Shown piece after piece: positions 32,707 to 43,568 of a stretch of DNA of 64,000 nt (positions within the stretch are counted from its first letter, which is position 1; each line of letters starts with the position of its first letter). Made by a program: the position numbers and the translations under genes. The notes under the pieces were generated by a model. It ran no database searches. It was given only the letters and a program-made list of their open reading frames with translations, and had not been told where the DNA came from. Source of the DNA: JBCCGI01 sp039029355 (GTDB lineage Bacteria > Planctomycetota > UBA1135 > GCA-002686595); assembly GCA_039029355.1 (NCBI GenBank), contig JBCCGI010000004.1, positions 124,001-188,000 of the forward strand. The letters are read 5' to 3'.

Positions 32707-34898
32707 TCAGGGCCCGGTCTGGAGGACGCGGTGGCCCTTTTGGGTCTCGGAGGGCTCGACGCCGAAGAGCTCGAGCACTTCGACGGTGAGGTCCTCCAAC
32801 TTGTGGTTGCCGTCGCGCACGGGCCGGTTCGAGACGAGGATGCCGGACACGACCTCCGGAGCCATCAGGTGGCTGCCGTTGAACGTCCCGCCGGTGTTGT
32901 CCTCGAGTACGTAGCTGGTGATCCGGCCCGTGGACGCCGGATCCGAGTTGCCGTACCCGGCATTGTATCCCACCAGGAGGTCCGGGGCCTCCGCGAGCCG
33001 TTCGCCCTCGTAGATCTCGGTGGCGAGGTCGCAGCGCAGCACCGGCTTCAGGCCGGTGTCGGGGTCGGTGAGGGCCTCTAGCTTGACCTTGATCTCGGCC
33101 AGCAGCGTGTCGGCATCGGCGCCGGGCTGCACGATCCCGGACTCGTCGCCGGGCGTGTCCGGGTTGTCGAGCTCGCGGCCAGCGAGGTTCAGATAGAGGC
33201 CGTTGAAGCCCATGCCGTAGGCACGCGTCTTCGACCAGTCGACGATCGAGTGCAGCTCGCCATCCTCGCCTTGGCGCAGGTCGAAGATGTTGACCGCGCG
33301 ATGCTCGGGGCTAGAGGCGGGGAGCTCGCGGTCGTAGCCGTCGCGCAGCACCAGGTAGCCGTTCTCCAGCAGCCAGGTGTTGAGCCCGAACTTGCGGCGG
33401 TACGGCGCGAAGCCGTGGTCGCTCATCAGGACGAGGATCGCGTCCTCGCCGATGGCCTCCTGGATCCTGCCCACGACCGGGTCCATCTTGATGTAGAGGT
33501 CGTGCACCGTGTCCAGCCACGTGCTGCCGTCGCGGCCCGACCACCACGAGGAGTCCTCCTGCGCCAGCTCCGCATCGTGGGCGGGGTGCGCGCGGTCGGT
33601 GTGGCGCCACATCATGTGGCTCGCCAGGTCGACGGTGGAGAAGTAGAAGAACAGCAGGCCGCCGTCCTCCTTCTCCATGAAGCGCTCCAGCGCGTAGTCG
33701 AGCATGCGCTGGCGCTCGGTGTAGACGAGCTCGACCTGCTGCATGAACTCCTGATCGGTCAGCACCTTCTTCTTGAGCGCGCTGACGTCCTCGGCCATGC
33801 CCTGGGTGTAGTAGAGGCCGATCTCCTCGGCGAGCTCGGCGCTGGCGTCGGCCGGCTCGGACACCGGGTTCAGCGGCGCGAGCGGGTCGACGTTCACCGG
33901 CGAGCAGTACAGCTCGAACTCGGGCTCGATGCTGCGCAGGTAGAAGCGGACGATGCCGCTGACCGACTCCATTCCCATCGGGAGCATCGGGAACTCGACC
34001 GGGACGAACGTGCTCCACTGCCCCGGCTGCAGCACCAGGCGCCGGGCGCCGGTGTCGATGGCGGCGGTGCCGTGGTCGTAGTCGACGTAGACCTTGATCG
34101 GCGCGGCGGTCTGCTCGGGGTGCTCGTGGTCGTCGACCTTGTAGAGGTGCGCGGGGCCCTTCAGTCGCAGCCGGATGACGCCGTTGCGCTCGGTGACCTG
34201 TTCCAGCTTGGTGTAGTCGACCTCGAGCGCGCGCTCGGGCGACGTGGTCCAGAACGAGCACTCGCCGTACGCCGAATCGAGCGCCGGCGTCAGCATGCCG
34301 GGGAACGACCACCCCTTGGCGGGCTCGACCGGGAAGTTGATCGGCATGCGCCAGACGTCCGCCGGCACGCCGTGGTCGCGCAGCGTGGTCCAGAACGCCT
34401 GGCCGGTACGGTTCGAGCCCCCGGCATCGCCGATCGGAAGCGGGATCCGGTAGCTGCCGAGCGGCAGCATCGTCGGGTCGTCGCCCGCGCGCACGGTCGA
34501 CGACGCGGGCATGCGCGTGACGAGGTCGCGGTGGATGAAGTCGAAGATGCCGTGCCCGCCCGGGTCCATCCCGGTGATGAAGTTCGACCACGCAACCGGG
34601 CTCTGCGGCGGCGTGGACGTACCCAGTGAGTGGATGCCGCTGCCCGACTCGACCAGCTTCCGCAGGTTCGGAACCTGGGCCGGGTAGAGCGCGATCACGT
34701 CCTCGAGGATGTCGGGGTCCATCCCATCGATGCCGAGCACGACGACGCGCGGATAGGTCGTCGGAGCCGGGGCCGACGGGCCGACGCGCAGCGTGCGGGC
34801 GGCGCCGGAATAGGGCTCTTCGACCTCGCCCGGGATGGCGGTGATCAGAAGCGTGGCAAGGATCCCGACGGCGGGATAGACGGTCCAGCGGGGAACGT

Positions 34899-34902
<4 letters not shown>
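32707..34902 (-). CDS. Alkaline phosphatase superfamily protein (type I phosphodiesterase/NPP-like), membrane-anchored
   Basis: A 731-residue protein. The TTG at 34902, seven bases after GGAGG and overlapping the TGA of the preceding gene (TTGA), is taken as the start; it yields an N-terminal membrane anchor (about 8-24). The catalytic fold shows the metal Asp59 in VVVLGIDGMDPDI, QSPVAWSNFITG with Ser101 at the nucleophile position, and LMSDHGFAPYRRKFGLNTWL. The Ser-Pro-Val-Ala-Trp form belongs to type I phosphodiesterase/nucleotide pyrophosphatase-like proteins (PF01663) rather than sulfatases. The protein is a diverged tandem copy of the one encoded just upstream. It probably cleaves or transfers phospho-esters outside the cytoplasm; the substrate is unknown. 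Confidence 0.85.
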
Positions 34903-37052
<2,150 letters not shown>

Positions 37053-37383
37053 GGGAGGAAAAAAGGAGGGGGGGGAGGTTCGGGGGGCGGGGAATGGAGG
37101 ACCAAACAGTTTATCGGCCCCGCGGAAACCGGGCTGGAACCGGATCGTCACGCGCAACCCAGCCGCGGCCGTTCGAAGCGCGGGATTGTAGCGAGGTTGT
37201 GGCTCCACGGACGTGCCTGCCCGAATTCTGGAGCCGAAGGCGAAGGGCAAACGGAGGCCTTGTCGCACGGGAATCGGGGCAGGCGCGGAAAAACCGCAAC
37301 CCCCGCCGCTCCCGCCGGTCAGCCCCCTGGGGGGGGCGCGCTTCACCCGACGCCGAAGGCTTGGCTCGTCCGAGGTCTGACGT
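37053..37383. other. Divergent intergenic region, 331 bp
   Basis: The region separates the phosphodiesterase operon (minus) from the TetR gene (plus). It contains long G runs near 37068-37098 and no recognisable RNA gene or coding frame. Promoters for both directions must lie here but could not be assigned with confidence. Confidence 0.5.
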
Positions 37384-38034
37384 ATGATTCAAACGTCCGT
37401 TTCACTCATGCCTCCCACCATTCCGCCGACCAAGGACCGCATCCTGGACGCGGCCGAGGGCCTCTTTGCCCAGCACGGCTTCGACGGGGCCTCCCTGCGC
37501 GAGGTCACCCGGGCCGCCGATGCCAACCTGGCGGCCGTCCACTACCACTTCGGGAGCAAGGCGGGGCTCTTCGAGGCGGTCTTCCACCGCCGCCTCGGCA
37601 CCGTCAACGCCGAGCGGCTCGCCCTGCTCGAGCGCCTCGAGTCCCCCCGCAAGCGCCCCGGCGTCGCCGAGATCCTGCACGCCTTCCTGGCCCCGGTCTT
37701 CCGCCTGGCGGCCGCGGACGGCCCGGAGGCGCCCACCGTGGCGCGCCTGCTCGCCCGGGCGCACTCGTCGGCCGAGGTACACGCTCCGTCCGTGCGCGAG
37801 GTCCTTCAGCCGGTCGAGCAACGCTTCGGCACCGCCCTGGCCCGGGCCCTGCCCCACGTCGCCGAGCGTGAGCTGCGCCGCCGCCTGCGCTTCGTGCTGG
37901 GCTCGATGTGCGGCGTCCTGGGCGAGCTCGAGGCGGCCGGCGAGGCCTCGGAGGAGCGCGAAGACCCGCTCGGACAGCTGGTCGCCTTCGCCGCGGCCGG
38001 CGTAGCGGCCGAGGCGCTGCCCCCGGGCGCCTAG
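37384..38034 (+). CDS. TetR/AcrR-family transcriptional regulator
   Basis: A 216-residue regulator. The helix-turn-helix region 'RILDAAEGLFAQHGFDGASL' with REVTRAADANLAAVHYHFGSKAGLFEAVF is textbook TetR, followed by an all-helical ligand-binding domain resembling the CerR/DUF1956 type. The ATG at 37384 has GAGG about 8 bases upstream; a second ATG at 37408 would also give a complete regulator, and then the palindrome AAACG-TC-CGTTT (37391-37402) would lie in the leader as an operator. Nothing next to it is an evident target; the divergent phosphodiesterase operon is the closest candidate. Confidence 0.9.
   Translation: MIQTSVSLMPPTIPPTKDRILDAAEGLFAQHGFDGASLREVTRAADANLAAVHYHFGSKAGLFEAVFHRRLGTVNAERLALLERLESPRKRPGVAEILHAFLAPVFRLAAADGPEAPTVARLLARAHSSAEVHAPSVREVLQPVEQRFGTALARALPHVAERELRRRLRFVLGSMCGVLGELEAAGEASEEREDPLGQLVAFAAAGVAAEALPPGA
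37391..37402. promoter_or_regulatory. Palindrome AAACGTCCGTTT, possible TetR autoregulatory site
   Basis: The perfect 5-bp inverted repeat AAACG/CGTTT with a 2-bp centre lies within the first codons of the TetR gene, or immediately upstream if translation starts at 37408. TetR-family operators are often palindromes of this kind near the regulator's own start. Confidence 0.35.
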
Positions 38035-38237
38035 GCTCCGGCGCCGGAGGGGCGCTCGGGTCCCGCGGCGGAATCCCGCCCCTGCCGGAGCGGGCCGGGA
38101 GCCCGAACCCCGCCCGAGCGGAGGCGCCCCCGAGCGCGAGCTCGCCTGGCGGCCCCGCCCGGCCCCATCCGCGCCCCGCCCCAAGGAAGTTGCAGATCGG
38201 CCCAACCCGCGCCCCCCCGGGATCCGATGCAAACGCA

Positions 38238-38453
38238 ATGGGTCAAAGGGGAAAGAACTCTGTGCTGGTCGGCGCCTGCGTGGGCGCGCTCTTCCTGGGC
38301 ATGGCGGTCGTCGCTCCCGAGGCGGCGCCGCGCGGCGAGGCGATCCGGCCGCCGGCGGTGCGGCCGTTCGAGCTGATGCCGGCGAGCCACGGCGAGCGGA
38401 CGTTGGTCGCCGAGAGCGTGTCCGACGACGACGCTGCCACGACGACGGAGTAG
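38238..38453 (+). CDS. Possible small exported or membrane protein, 71 residues
   Basis: ATG at 38238 opens a 71-residue frame with a basic N-terminus (MGQRGKNS), one hydrophobic stretch of about 18 residues (VLVGACVGALFLGMAVVA) and a short acidic tail. It could be a signal peptide with a tiny mature part, or a small membrane protein. No Shine-Dalgarno sequence and no homology were recognised, so it may not be real. A hairpin follows its stop. Confidence 0.35.
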   Translation: MGQRGKNSVLVGACVGALFLGMAVVAPEAAPRGEAIRPPAVRPFELMPASHGERTLVAESVSDDDAATTTE

Positions 38454-38460
38454 AACGCGA

Positions 38461-38492
38461 AGCGCCCGCCGGGCCGAGGCCAAGCGGGCGCT
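38461..38492. terminator. GC-rich hairpin between convergent genes
   Basis: AGCGCCCGC (38461-38469) and GCGGGCGCT (38484-38492) pair over 9 bp with a 14-nt loop. It lies between the 71-residue frame and the end of cysC and could stop transcription from either side; there is no U-run. Confidence 0.5.
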
Positions 38493-38531
38493 GCTAGCGG
38501 GTCGTGCCGGGGGGCCGGCCGAACGCGACGG

Positions 38532-39065
38532 TCAGTCGACCAGGCCTTCGCCGCGCAGGTAGGCGAGGATCTTCTCGGCCGACTCCTCGATGCTCTCCTC
38601 GGCGGTGTTGACGCGCACCTCCGGGCTGTCGGGAGCCTCGTAGGGATCGCTGATGCCGGTGAAGTTCTTGATGATGCCCTGGCGCGCCTTCTTGTAGAGG
38701 CCCTTCGTGTCGCGCTCCTCGACGACCTCGAGCGGGCACTCGACGTAGACCTCGACGAACGAGGCCTGGCAGCCCTTGCGGACCTCGTCGCGCACCGACG
38801 TGTAGGGCGAGATGGCCGCGGTGATCGACACGCAGCCGTTGCGCGACAGCATGTTGGCGACGTAGCCGATGCGGCGGATGTTGGTGTCGCGGTCTTCCTT
38901 CGAGAAGCCGAGGCCCTTCGAGAGGTTCTCACGCACCTCGTCGCCGTCGAGCACCTCGACCTTCTTCCCGAGCTCCTTGAGCTTGGGAGTCAGGTACTGG
39001 GCCAGCGTGCTTTTGCCGCTGCCCGAGAGACCGGTAAACCAGAGGGTGAAGCCTTTGTCGTTCAA
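38532..39065 (-). CDS. cysC: Adenylylsulfate (APS) kinase
   Basis: A 177-residue kinase that phosphorylates APS to PAPS. Walker A GLSGSGKST is at residues 12-20, followed by 'VEVLDGDEVRENLSKGLGFS', DRDTNIRRIGYVANMLSRNG, AAISPY and the lid region KGLYKKARQG. Length and motifs match stand-alone CysC. The start is a TTG at 39065 with GGAG six bases before it; there is no nearer ATG or GTG. It is last in the operon RHH-sat-sulfatase-fold protein-cysC, with 29 bp to the gene before it. Confidence 0.93.
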   Translation of the reverse strand: MNDKGFTLWFTGLSGSGKSTLAQYLTPKLKELGKKVEVLDGDEVRENLSKGLGFSKEDRDTNIRRIGYVANMLSRNGCVSITAAISPYTSVRDEVRKGCQASFVEVYVECPLEVVEERDTKGLYKKARQGIIKNFTGISDPYEAPDSPEVRVNTAEESIEESAEKILAYLRGEGLVD

Positions 39066-39094
39066 TGGATTCTCCTGGGGGGAGCTATGGGGGG

Positions 39095-40051
39095 CTAGCG
39101 GATCTTCCCTTCGAGGTAGGGAACCTCGAAGCACTTGTCGTGCATGATCGGGCCGTGGCCGAAGTAGCCGGCCTCCCCGAACAGCTCGCCGTGGTCGGCG
39201 GTCACGATGATGTGGGTGTTTTCGGGCACCATGTCGTAGAGCTTCTCGAACACCCCGTCGAGGTAGCGCACGGTGTCGACCTGCCGCTCGCGCAGCTGAT
39301 CGAGCTTGTCCTGATCGAAGAACTGGAACTCCTCTTTGAAGTCGGGGGAGTCCGGGTCGATCTGGTCGTTCATCTTCTTGAACACGCCGTTGACGCCGCT
39401 GATGCGCGGCCACATCGACGAGTCCTCGTCCGGCTTCGCGTAGGGGTAGTGCGTCTCCCCCACGTTCATCAGGTAGAAGCTCGGGCGCTCGGAAGTGAAC
39501 TCCAGGGTCGGCAGCATCGCCGCCATGTCGTTGTGGCTGTCCATCAGCTGGAAGCTGTCGAACATGCGGTTGATGCCGGTCTTCGGGTTGAGCACCGGAA
39601 GCGACACGCGTGCGTTCGTCTTGTAGCCGAGCTTGTTGCGGAGGAACTCGGGCATCCAGAGCCCGGGCACCATCGATGCGAAGTCGATGTTCGCGCCGCC
39701 GAGACGGTCGTTGAAGTTGTAGAAGTCCTCCTTGTAGTACTCCGACGCGTACACGTTCTGAGGGCTCGTGTGCGGCAGGAGGCCGGTCAGGAGGTTGTAG
39801 TGCGACGGCGCGGTCCAGGAGGCGTACGTGTAGCGCTTCTCGACCTTGCCCCCGCTCAGCTTGGGGATGATCTTGGGCTCCGCCGCCATGAACGAGTCGT
39901 AGCGGAGCGAGTCCAGGATGATGATGATGAAGTTGTTCGTCGCCTGCGGGTCGGGGTGCGGCGGCAGAGCGCCGGGCCGGGCGAGCGGACGGATCGGGCG
40001 CGGCGGGGAGGCCGGCTGCTTCTTCTTCTTGAAGGCGTCAAAGAGTCCCAT
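39095..40051 (-). CDS. Sulfatase-fold hydrolase, cytoplasmic, within the sulfate-activation operon
   Basis: A 318-residue protein with a basic, Pro-rich N-terminus and no signal peptide, so it probably stays in the cytoplasm, unlike the lipoprotein relatives. Features are Asp47 in 'FIIIILDSLRYDSF', T80-A-P82-S-H84 with LLTG after it, and TADHGELFGEAG with Asp286. Thr stands where formylglycine would be formed. It is much shorter than typical sulfatases, with no C-terminal domain. It sits between sat and cysC, both of which act on adenylyl sulfate nucleotides, so it may handle a sulfated or phosphorylated product of PAPS use. Its real substrate is unknown. Confidence 0.82.
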   Translation of the reverse strand: MGLFDAFKKKKQPASPPRPIRPLARPGALPPHPDPQATNNFIIIILDSLRYDSFMAAEPKIIPKLSGGKVEKRYTYASWTAPSHYNLLTGLLPHTSPQNVYASEYYKEDFYNFNDRLGGANIDFASMVPGLWMPEFLRNKLGYKTNARVSLPVLNPKTGINRMFDSFQLMDSHNDMAAMLPTLEFTSERPSFYLMNVGETHYPYAKPDEDSSMWPRISGVNGVFKKMNDQIDPDSPDFKEEFQFFDQDKLDQLRERQVDTVRYLDGVFEKLYDMVPENTHIIVTADHGELFGEAGYFGHGPIMHDKCFEVPYLEGKIR

Positions 40052-40089
40052 GAAGTCTCCGATTCAGCGTGGGGGTGACGCGGGGCCGA

Positions 40090-41358
40090 TCAGCCCTGAA
40101 GCGACTTGTAGTACTCGACGAGGATCTTGGCCGTCGAAGGACGCATGACGCGCTCGTCGGGCATCTCGCCGTTGTTGAGGATCTCGCGCATCTTCGTGCC
40201 GGAGATGCCGACGATCGTCTTGCCCTCGTTGTCGGAGATGAGGCCCACGCGGCCGATCTCCTCGAAGTAGGCCGCGAAGCCGACGTTCGTGGTCTTGATG
40301 CTGAGCTCGCCGCCGAGGTTCTCGAAGATCTCCTGCGCGTCGAAGTCGCCCCAGATCGCGGTCTTGTCGTCGAAGGGCGCGTCGGCGTGCTTGCGGCCGA
40401 TGATGAAGTGCGTGAAGCCGAGGTTCTGGCGGTAGATCGCGTGCATGACGGCCTCGCGCGGGCCGCCGTAGTACATGCGCATGTCCAGGCCGATCAGCTC
40501 GAGCTGGTCGTTGAGGTTCTGGCCCTTGGAGCTCCACAGCTCCTCGTCCATGTCGCCCTCGCCGAGGAAGCGGCCCCCGACCAGCGCCTCGTAGGTCTCC
40601 ATGCGCGTCGCGGCCGGGACGTCGTCGCCCTTGAGCTGGCCGACGAGCGGGTTGAGCACGACGCCGGTCTTGCGGCCGGTCTCGCGCAGGATGGCCTCGG
40701 CGCCGTAGACCAGCGCGTACTCGTGCGCGCGGTGCAGCGGGTTGCGCGTCTGGAAGGCGATCGTCTGCTCCCAGCCCTTCTTCTCGACCAGGTCGCGCGT
40801 CTGCATCGGCGACATGACGCGCGACGCGAAGGAACGCTCGTCCTTCATCGAGGCGAGCTGGATCTCACCGCCGACGAGCTTGGTGCGCTCGTCCGACGTC
40901 CAGAGGCGCGCGCCGGGGTGGTCGGTGCGGTCGGTGCCGTAGACCTTGGTGATGAACTCGGTCTTGTCCCAGTCGTACACCGACTGGACGACGAGCTTGC
41001 CGAAGACCTCGCCCTCGAAGCACAGGCCGATCTCCTTGCCGACCTCGCAGAGGGCCGCCTCGTCGTCGGTGACCGGGAGGACGATCGGGATCGTCCAGGC
41101 CCACATCTTCCCACCGCGCTCGATCGCGCCCTTGTCGAGCACGTTTTGGTAGTCGTCCTTGCCCATCGGGCCAAGCAGCGGGGAAAGCGTGCCGTCGCCG
41201 ATGCGGTAGAGCGTGGTGCGGTCCGTCTCGTTGACGTCGATCGCGGGCAGCTTCTTCCACGCGGGGAACAGGACGCGCTCACGCGGAAGGATGCGGTTCA
41301 CGGGCTGGGCGAGTCCGCCGTGGACGGGAGCGACGTTGGCTGCGGTGGTCGAGCTCAT
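40090..41358 (-). CDS. sat: Sulfate adenylyltransferase (ATP sulfurylase)
   Basis: A 422-residue enzyme of the Sat/MET3 type that joins sulfate to ATP to form APS and pyrophosphate. It has the PUA-like N-terminal domain, the nucleotide motif QTRNPLHRAHE, 'YGGPREAVMHAIYRQNLGFT' and FIIGRKHAD. The CysDN-type heterodimer is not present. It is followed by a sulfatase-fold protein and cysC, and preceded by an RHH gene 27 bp upstream. No APS or PAPS reductase is encoded in the window, so the operon seems built to make PAPS, not to reduce sulfate. Confidence 0.95.
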   Translation of the reverse strand: MSSTTAANVAPVHGGLAQPVNRILPRERVLFPAWKKLPAIDVNETDRTTLYRIGDGTLSPLLGPMGKDDYQNVLDKGAIERGGKMWAWTIPIVLPVTDDEAALCEVGKEIGLCFEGEVFGKLVVQSVYDWDKTEFITKVYGTDRTDHPGARLWTSDERTKLVGGEIQLASMKDERSFASRVMSPMQTRDLVEKKGWEQTIAFQTRNPLHRAHEYALVYGAEAILRETGRKTGVVLNPLVGQLKGDDVPAATRMETYEALVGGRFLGEGDMDEELWSSKGQNLNDQLELIGLDMRMYYGGPREAVMHAIYRQNLGFTHFIIGRKHADAPFDDKTAIWGDFDAQEIFENLGGELSIKTTNVGFAAYFEEIGRVGLISDNEGKTIVGISGTKMREILNNGEMPDERVMRPSTAKILVEYYKSLQG

Positions 41359-41385
41359 GGCTGAAGATCGGTGGAGGGGTTGGGG

Positions 41386-41598
41386 TTAGAGGTAGCCGAG
41401 GTTCTTGAGCTTGCGCTTCACTTCGTCGAGCTCGTCTTGCGTGAACTCGCCCTTGTGCTCCTCCGCCTCGCCCATCAGGTCGCGGAGCACGTACACGATG
41501 AAGTCCGTCGGGGAGTTGAACCCGGACCCGTCCACCACCTGCTGGATGCGGCGGTAGAGCGGACGCGGGATCTTGACGGTGACCTTCGACTCGCGCAC
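41386..41598 (-). CDS. Small ribbon-helix-helix-like protein heading the sulfate-activation operon
   Basis: A 70-residue protein with a GTG start at 41598. VTVKIPRPLYRRIQQVVDGSGFNSPTDFIVYVLRDLM shows the RHH strand and two helices; the chain ends KRKLKNLGYL. It resembles the 65-residue protein encoded at 32469-32666 in size, fold and tail. It is the first gene of the unit with sat, and the region just upstream carries a cluster of GAGTGCGAT repeats and a 10-bp inverted repeat, as expected for an autoregulating RHH repressor. Confidence 0.75.
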   Translation of the reverse strand: MRESKVTVKIPRPLYRRIQQVVDGSGFNSPTDFIVYVLRDLMGEAEEHKGEFTQDELDEVKRKLKNLGYL

Positions 41599-41907
41599 GG
41601 CTGGACTCTCGGGGGTACGGTGGCGGATGGAAGCGGCTGCTTGGGGCGAGCGCGGCCTCGGTGGGCACAGGCTCTGGATCGGCTTTCTAGGGCTACAGGT
41701 GGAGGGTCAACCCGCGGCCGAGGCTCCGATCGCACTCTTAATGTACTCCAAGAGGAGTGCGATGAGAGTGCGATAAGACTCTCATCGGAGCGCACATCCG
41801 CCCCTCCGTCACCCAACTCGTTGTTACAGAGGCATTTAGCGAGCCATCCCCCCCTGGGGCAGAATCGGGTAGGATTCGTCGCTCCCGGAACCAGGACCCT
41901 CCTATTC
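41599..41907. other. Divergent intergenic region, 309 bp
   Basis: The region lies between the RHH/sat operon (minus) and a lipoprotein gene (plus). Apart from the repeat cluster described separately at 41729-41787, it holds no coding frame or RNA gene that could be supported; the part from 41790 to 41870 is relatively AT-rich and may include the lipoprotein promoter. Confidence 0.5.
41729..41787. promoter_or_regulatory. Repeat cluster, likely operator of the RHH/sat operon
   Basis: GAGTGCGAT occurs at 41755-41763 and 41766-41774, exactly 11 bp apart, and its complement ATCGCACTC lies at 41729-41737. Overlapping them is the inverted repeat CGATGAGAGT (41760-41769) / ACTCTCATCG (41778-41787). 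RHH repressors typically bind short repeats spaced about one helical turn apart, and this lies about 130-190 bp upstream of the RHH gene. Confidence 0.6.
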
Positions 41908-42402
41908 ATGCGCACTTCCTTCGCCCTTCCGTTCGTCCTCGCCCTCCCCTTCCTCCTGCCCGCCTGCGGCGGCGGCTCCGACCCCAAGGCCCTGACCGAC
42001 TCGGGCTATGACGCGCTGGGCTCGGGCGACCACGACGGCGCCCTCGCGGACTTCGAGGCGGCCGTCGCCGCGATCGACTCCAGCCACCCGCAGTACCTCA
42101 GCGCCAAGATGGGCGAGGTCGAGGCGCGCATGCACGTCGACGCGAAGCAGGCCGAGCAGGACTTCCTCGCGCTCGCCGCCGGCATGCCCTCCAAGATCAC
42201 GGACAAGGACTACAGCCGCATCGGCAGCAAGTTCGCCGGCGCCGGCGAGTTCCTCTCCGCGATCGCGGTCATGGACGCCGGCATGAAGGCGCACTCCGAG
42301 TCGCCCGCGCTCGCCGGCCTGCTCGAGAAGATCAAGAGCGCCGCCGAGTCCGCCGGGGATGCTGGCGCACTGAGCGAGCTGGAAGGCCTGGGATACCTCT
42401 AG
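41908..42402 (+). CDS. Lipoprotein with TPR-like helices and LGYL tail
   Basis: A 164-residue lipoprotein: signal peptide MRTSFALPFVLALPFLLPAC with Cys20, then a Gly/Ser linker and all-helical repeats starting 'GYDALGSGDHDGALADFEAA', a TPR-like unit. The final residues ELEGLGYL repeat the LGY tail seen in the two RHH proteins and after the catalytic domains of the sulfatase-fold proteins. The ATG at 41908 is chosen because it opens the signal peptide. The next gene begins within about 100 bp on the same strand. Confidence 0.75.
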   Translation: MRTSFALPFVLALPFLLPACGGGSDPKALTDSGYDALGSGDHDGALADFEAAVAAIDSSHPQYLSAKMGEVEARMHVDAKQAEQDFLALAAGMPSKITDKDYSRIGSKFAGAGEFLSAIAVMDAGMKAHSESPALAGLLEKIKSAAESAGDAGALSELEGLGYL

Positions 42403-42503
42403 AGAGCGACTCGGCCGAGGCCGACCCGCCGCGCGCCGCCCGTCGGCGGCCGCGGCTCGCGCGGCTCCTTTGCGGGGCGGCGATCTCGGTCGCCGCAGGC
42501 CTC

Positions 42504-43541
42504 TTGCTCACCGAGCTCGCGTTCCGCGCGCTGCTCTTCCGCGACGTGCCCGGGCTGTCCCGGGTCGCCGCGCGCCTACGCCAGCCCGGCAACTTCTACG
42601 AGCGCACCGACCCGGGCTACTGGCTCGCCTCCGCGCACTTTCGCGCGCTGCGGCGCGAGCCGCCGGACGAAGGGCTGCACCCCACCCTCGGCTGGATCAG
42701 CCGCGTCGTCGACCGCGAGACCTTCGCCCACGACGCGGAGAGCCTGCTGCTGGACCGCCGGCCGGTGCTGCTGTTCGGCGACTCGTTCGCGCAGTGCACC
42801 ACCGCGCAGAAGGACTGCTGGGAAGGGCAGCTCCAGCGCTCGGAGCTGCGGCGCTCGCACCTGCTGCTCAACTACGGCGTCGGAGGATACGGGCTGGGGC
42901 AGATCTACCTGCTGCTGCGGAACGCGCTCCCGCGCTTCGCCGGCCGCGACCCGATCGTGGTCGTCGGCATCTACGTCGACGACGATCTCGACCGCGCGGT
43001 GCTGCCGCTGCGCGGGCGCCCGAAGCCGCGCTTCGAGGTGCGCGACGGACGCCTCGTCGAGCCCGATCCGCTGCCCGCGGGCATCGGCCCCTACCTGAGC
43101 GAGAACCCGCTGAAGGCGCCGTCCTGGGTCTGGCGCTACCTGCTGCACGGCACCGGCCTGCTGCCGGCCCGCTGGCGCGACGACGGCGGAGCGCACCGGC
43201 GCGAGGTCGAGGAGCTCACCCGCGCCCTGCTAGAGGCCCTGCGCGCGGATCTCACCGACAGCGGGCACGAGTGGTTCGTCCTGCTCCTCCACGGCCAGGT
43301 CGCGTCCTCTGAGCGCCGCGACCGGGTGTGGCAGCACGCCTTCCTCACCGAGACGCTGAAGGAGCTCGGGATCCCTTACGTCTCCTCGCGCGACGCCCTC
43401 GATCGCCATCGGGACGCCACCGGCACCGACCCGGCGCTCTACTTCGGCGAGCGCGGCCGCCAGCGCGGGCACTACACGCCGCTCGGCAACGAGGCCGTGT
43501 TCGAGGCGCTCCTCGAAGGCCTGAAGGGTGACGTCCGGTAG
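42504..43541 (+). CDS. SGNH-like membrane-anchored protein (tandem copy 1)
   Basis: Protein of at least 345 residues with GDS block VLLFGDSFAQCTTA, 'LLLNYGVGGYGLGQIYLLLR' and C-terminal RGHYTPLGNEAVFEALL. It is about half identical to the next gene product and shares the SGNH-like layout of the protein encoded at 8919-10088. The Asp of the usual DxxH pair is replaced in both tandem copies, so hydrolase activity is doubtful. The TTG at 42504 is the first usable start, but the frame is open and coding-like upstream to about 42400 (RRRPRLARLLCGAAISVAAG aligns with the N-terminus and anchor of copy 2) without an ATG, GTG or TTG, so the true start is unresolved. Confidence 0.7.
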   Translation: MLTELAFRALLFRDVPGLSRVAARLRQPGNFYERTDPGYWLASAHFRALRREPPDEGLHPTLGWISRVVDRETFAHDAESLLLDRRPVLLFGDSFAQCTTAQKDCWEGQLQRSELRRSHLLLNYGVGGYGLGQIYLLLRNALPRFAGRDPIVVVGIYVDDDLDRAVLPLRGRPKPRFEVRDGRLVEPDPLPAGIGPYLSENPLKAPSWVWRYLLHGTGLLPARWRDDGGAHRREVEELTRALLEALRADLTDSGHEWFVLLLHGQVASSERRDRVWQHAFLTETLKELGIPYVSSRDALDRHRDATGTDPALYFGERGRQRGHYTPLGNEAVFEALLEGLKGDVR

Positions 43542-43568
43542 CGCTTCCGTGTTAGCGTGCCCGCGCCC

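Noticed and set aside
41755..41774. CRISPR-like or transposon-end repeat
   Set aside because: Only two direct copies of 9 bp, 11 bp apart, without spacers or a nearby transposase; an operator is a simpler reading.
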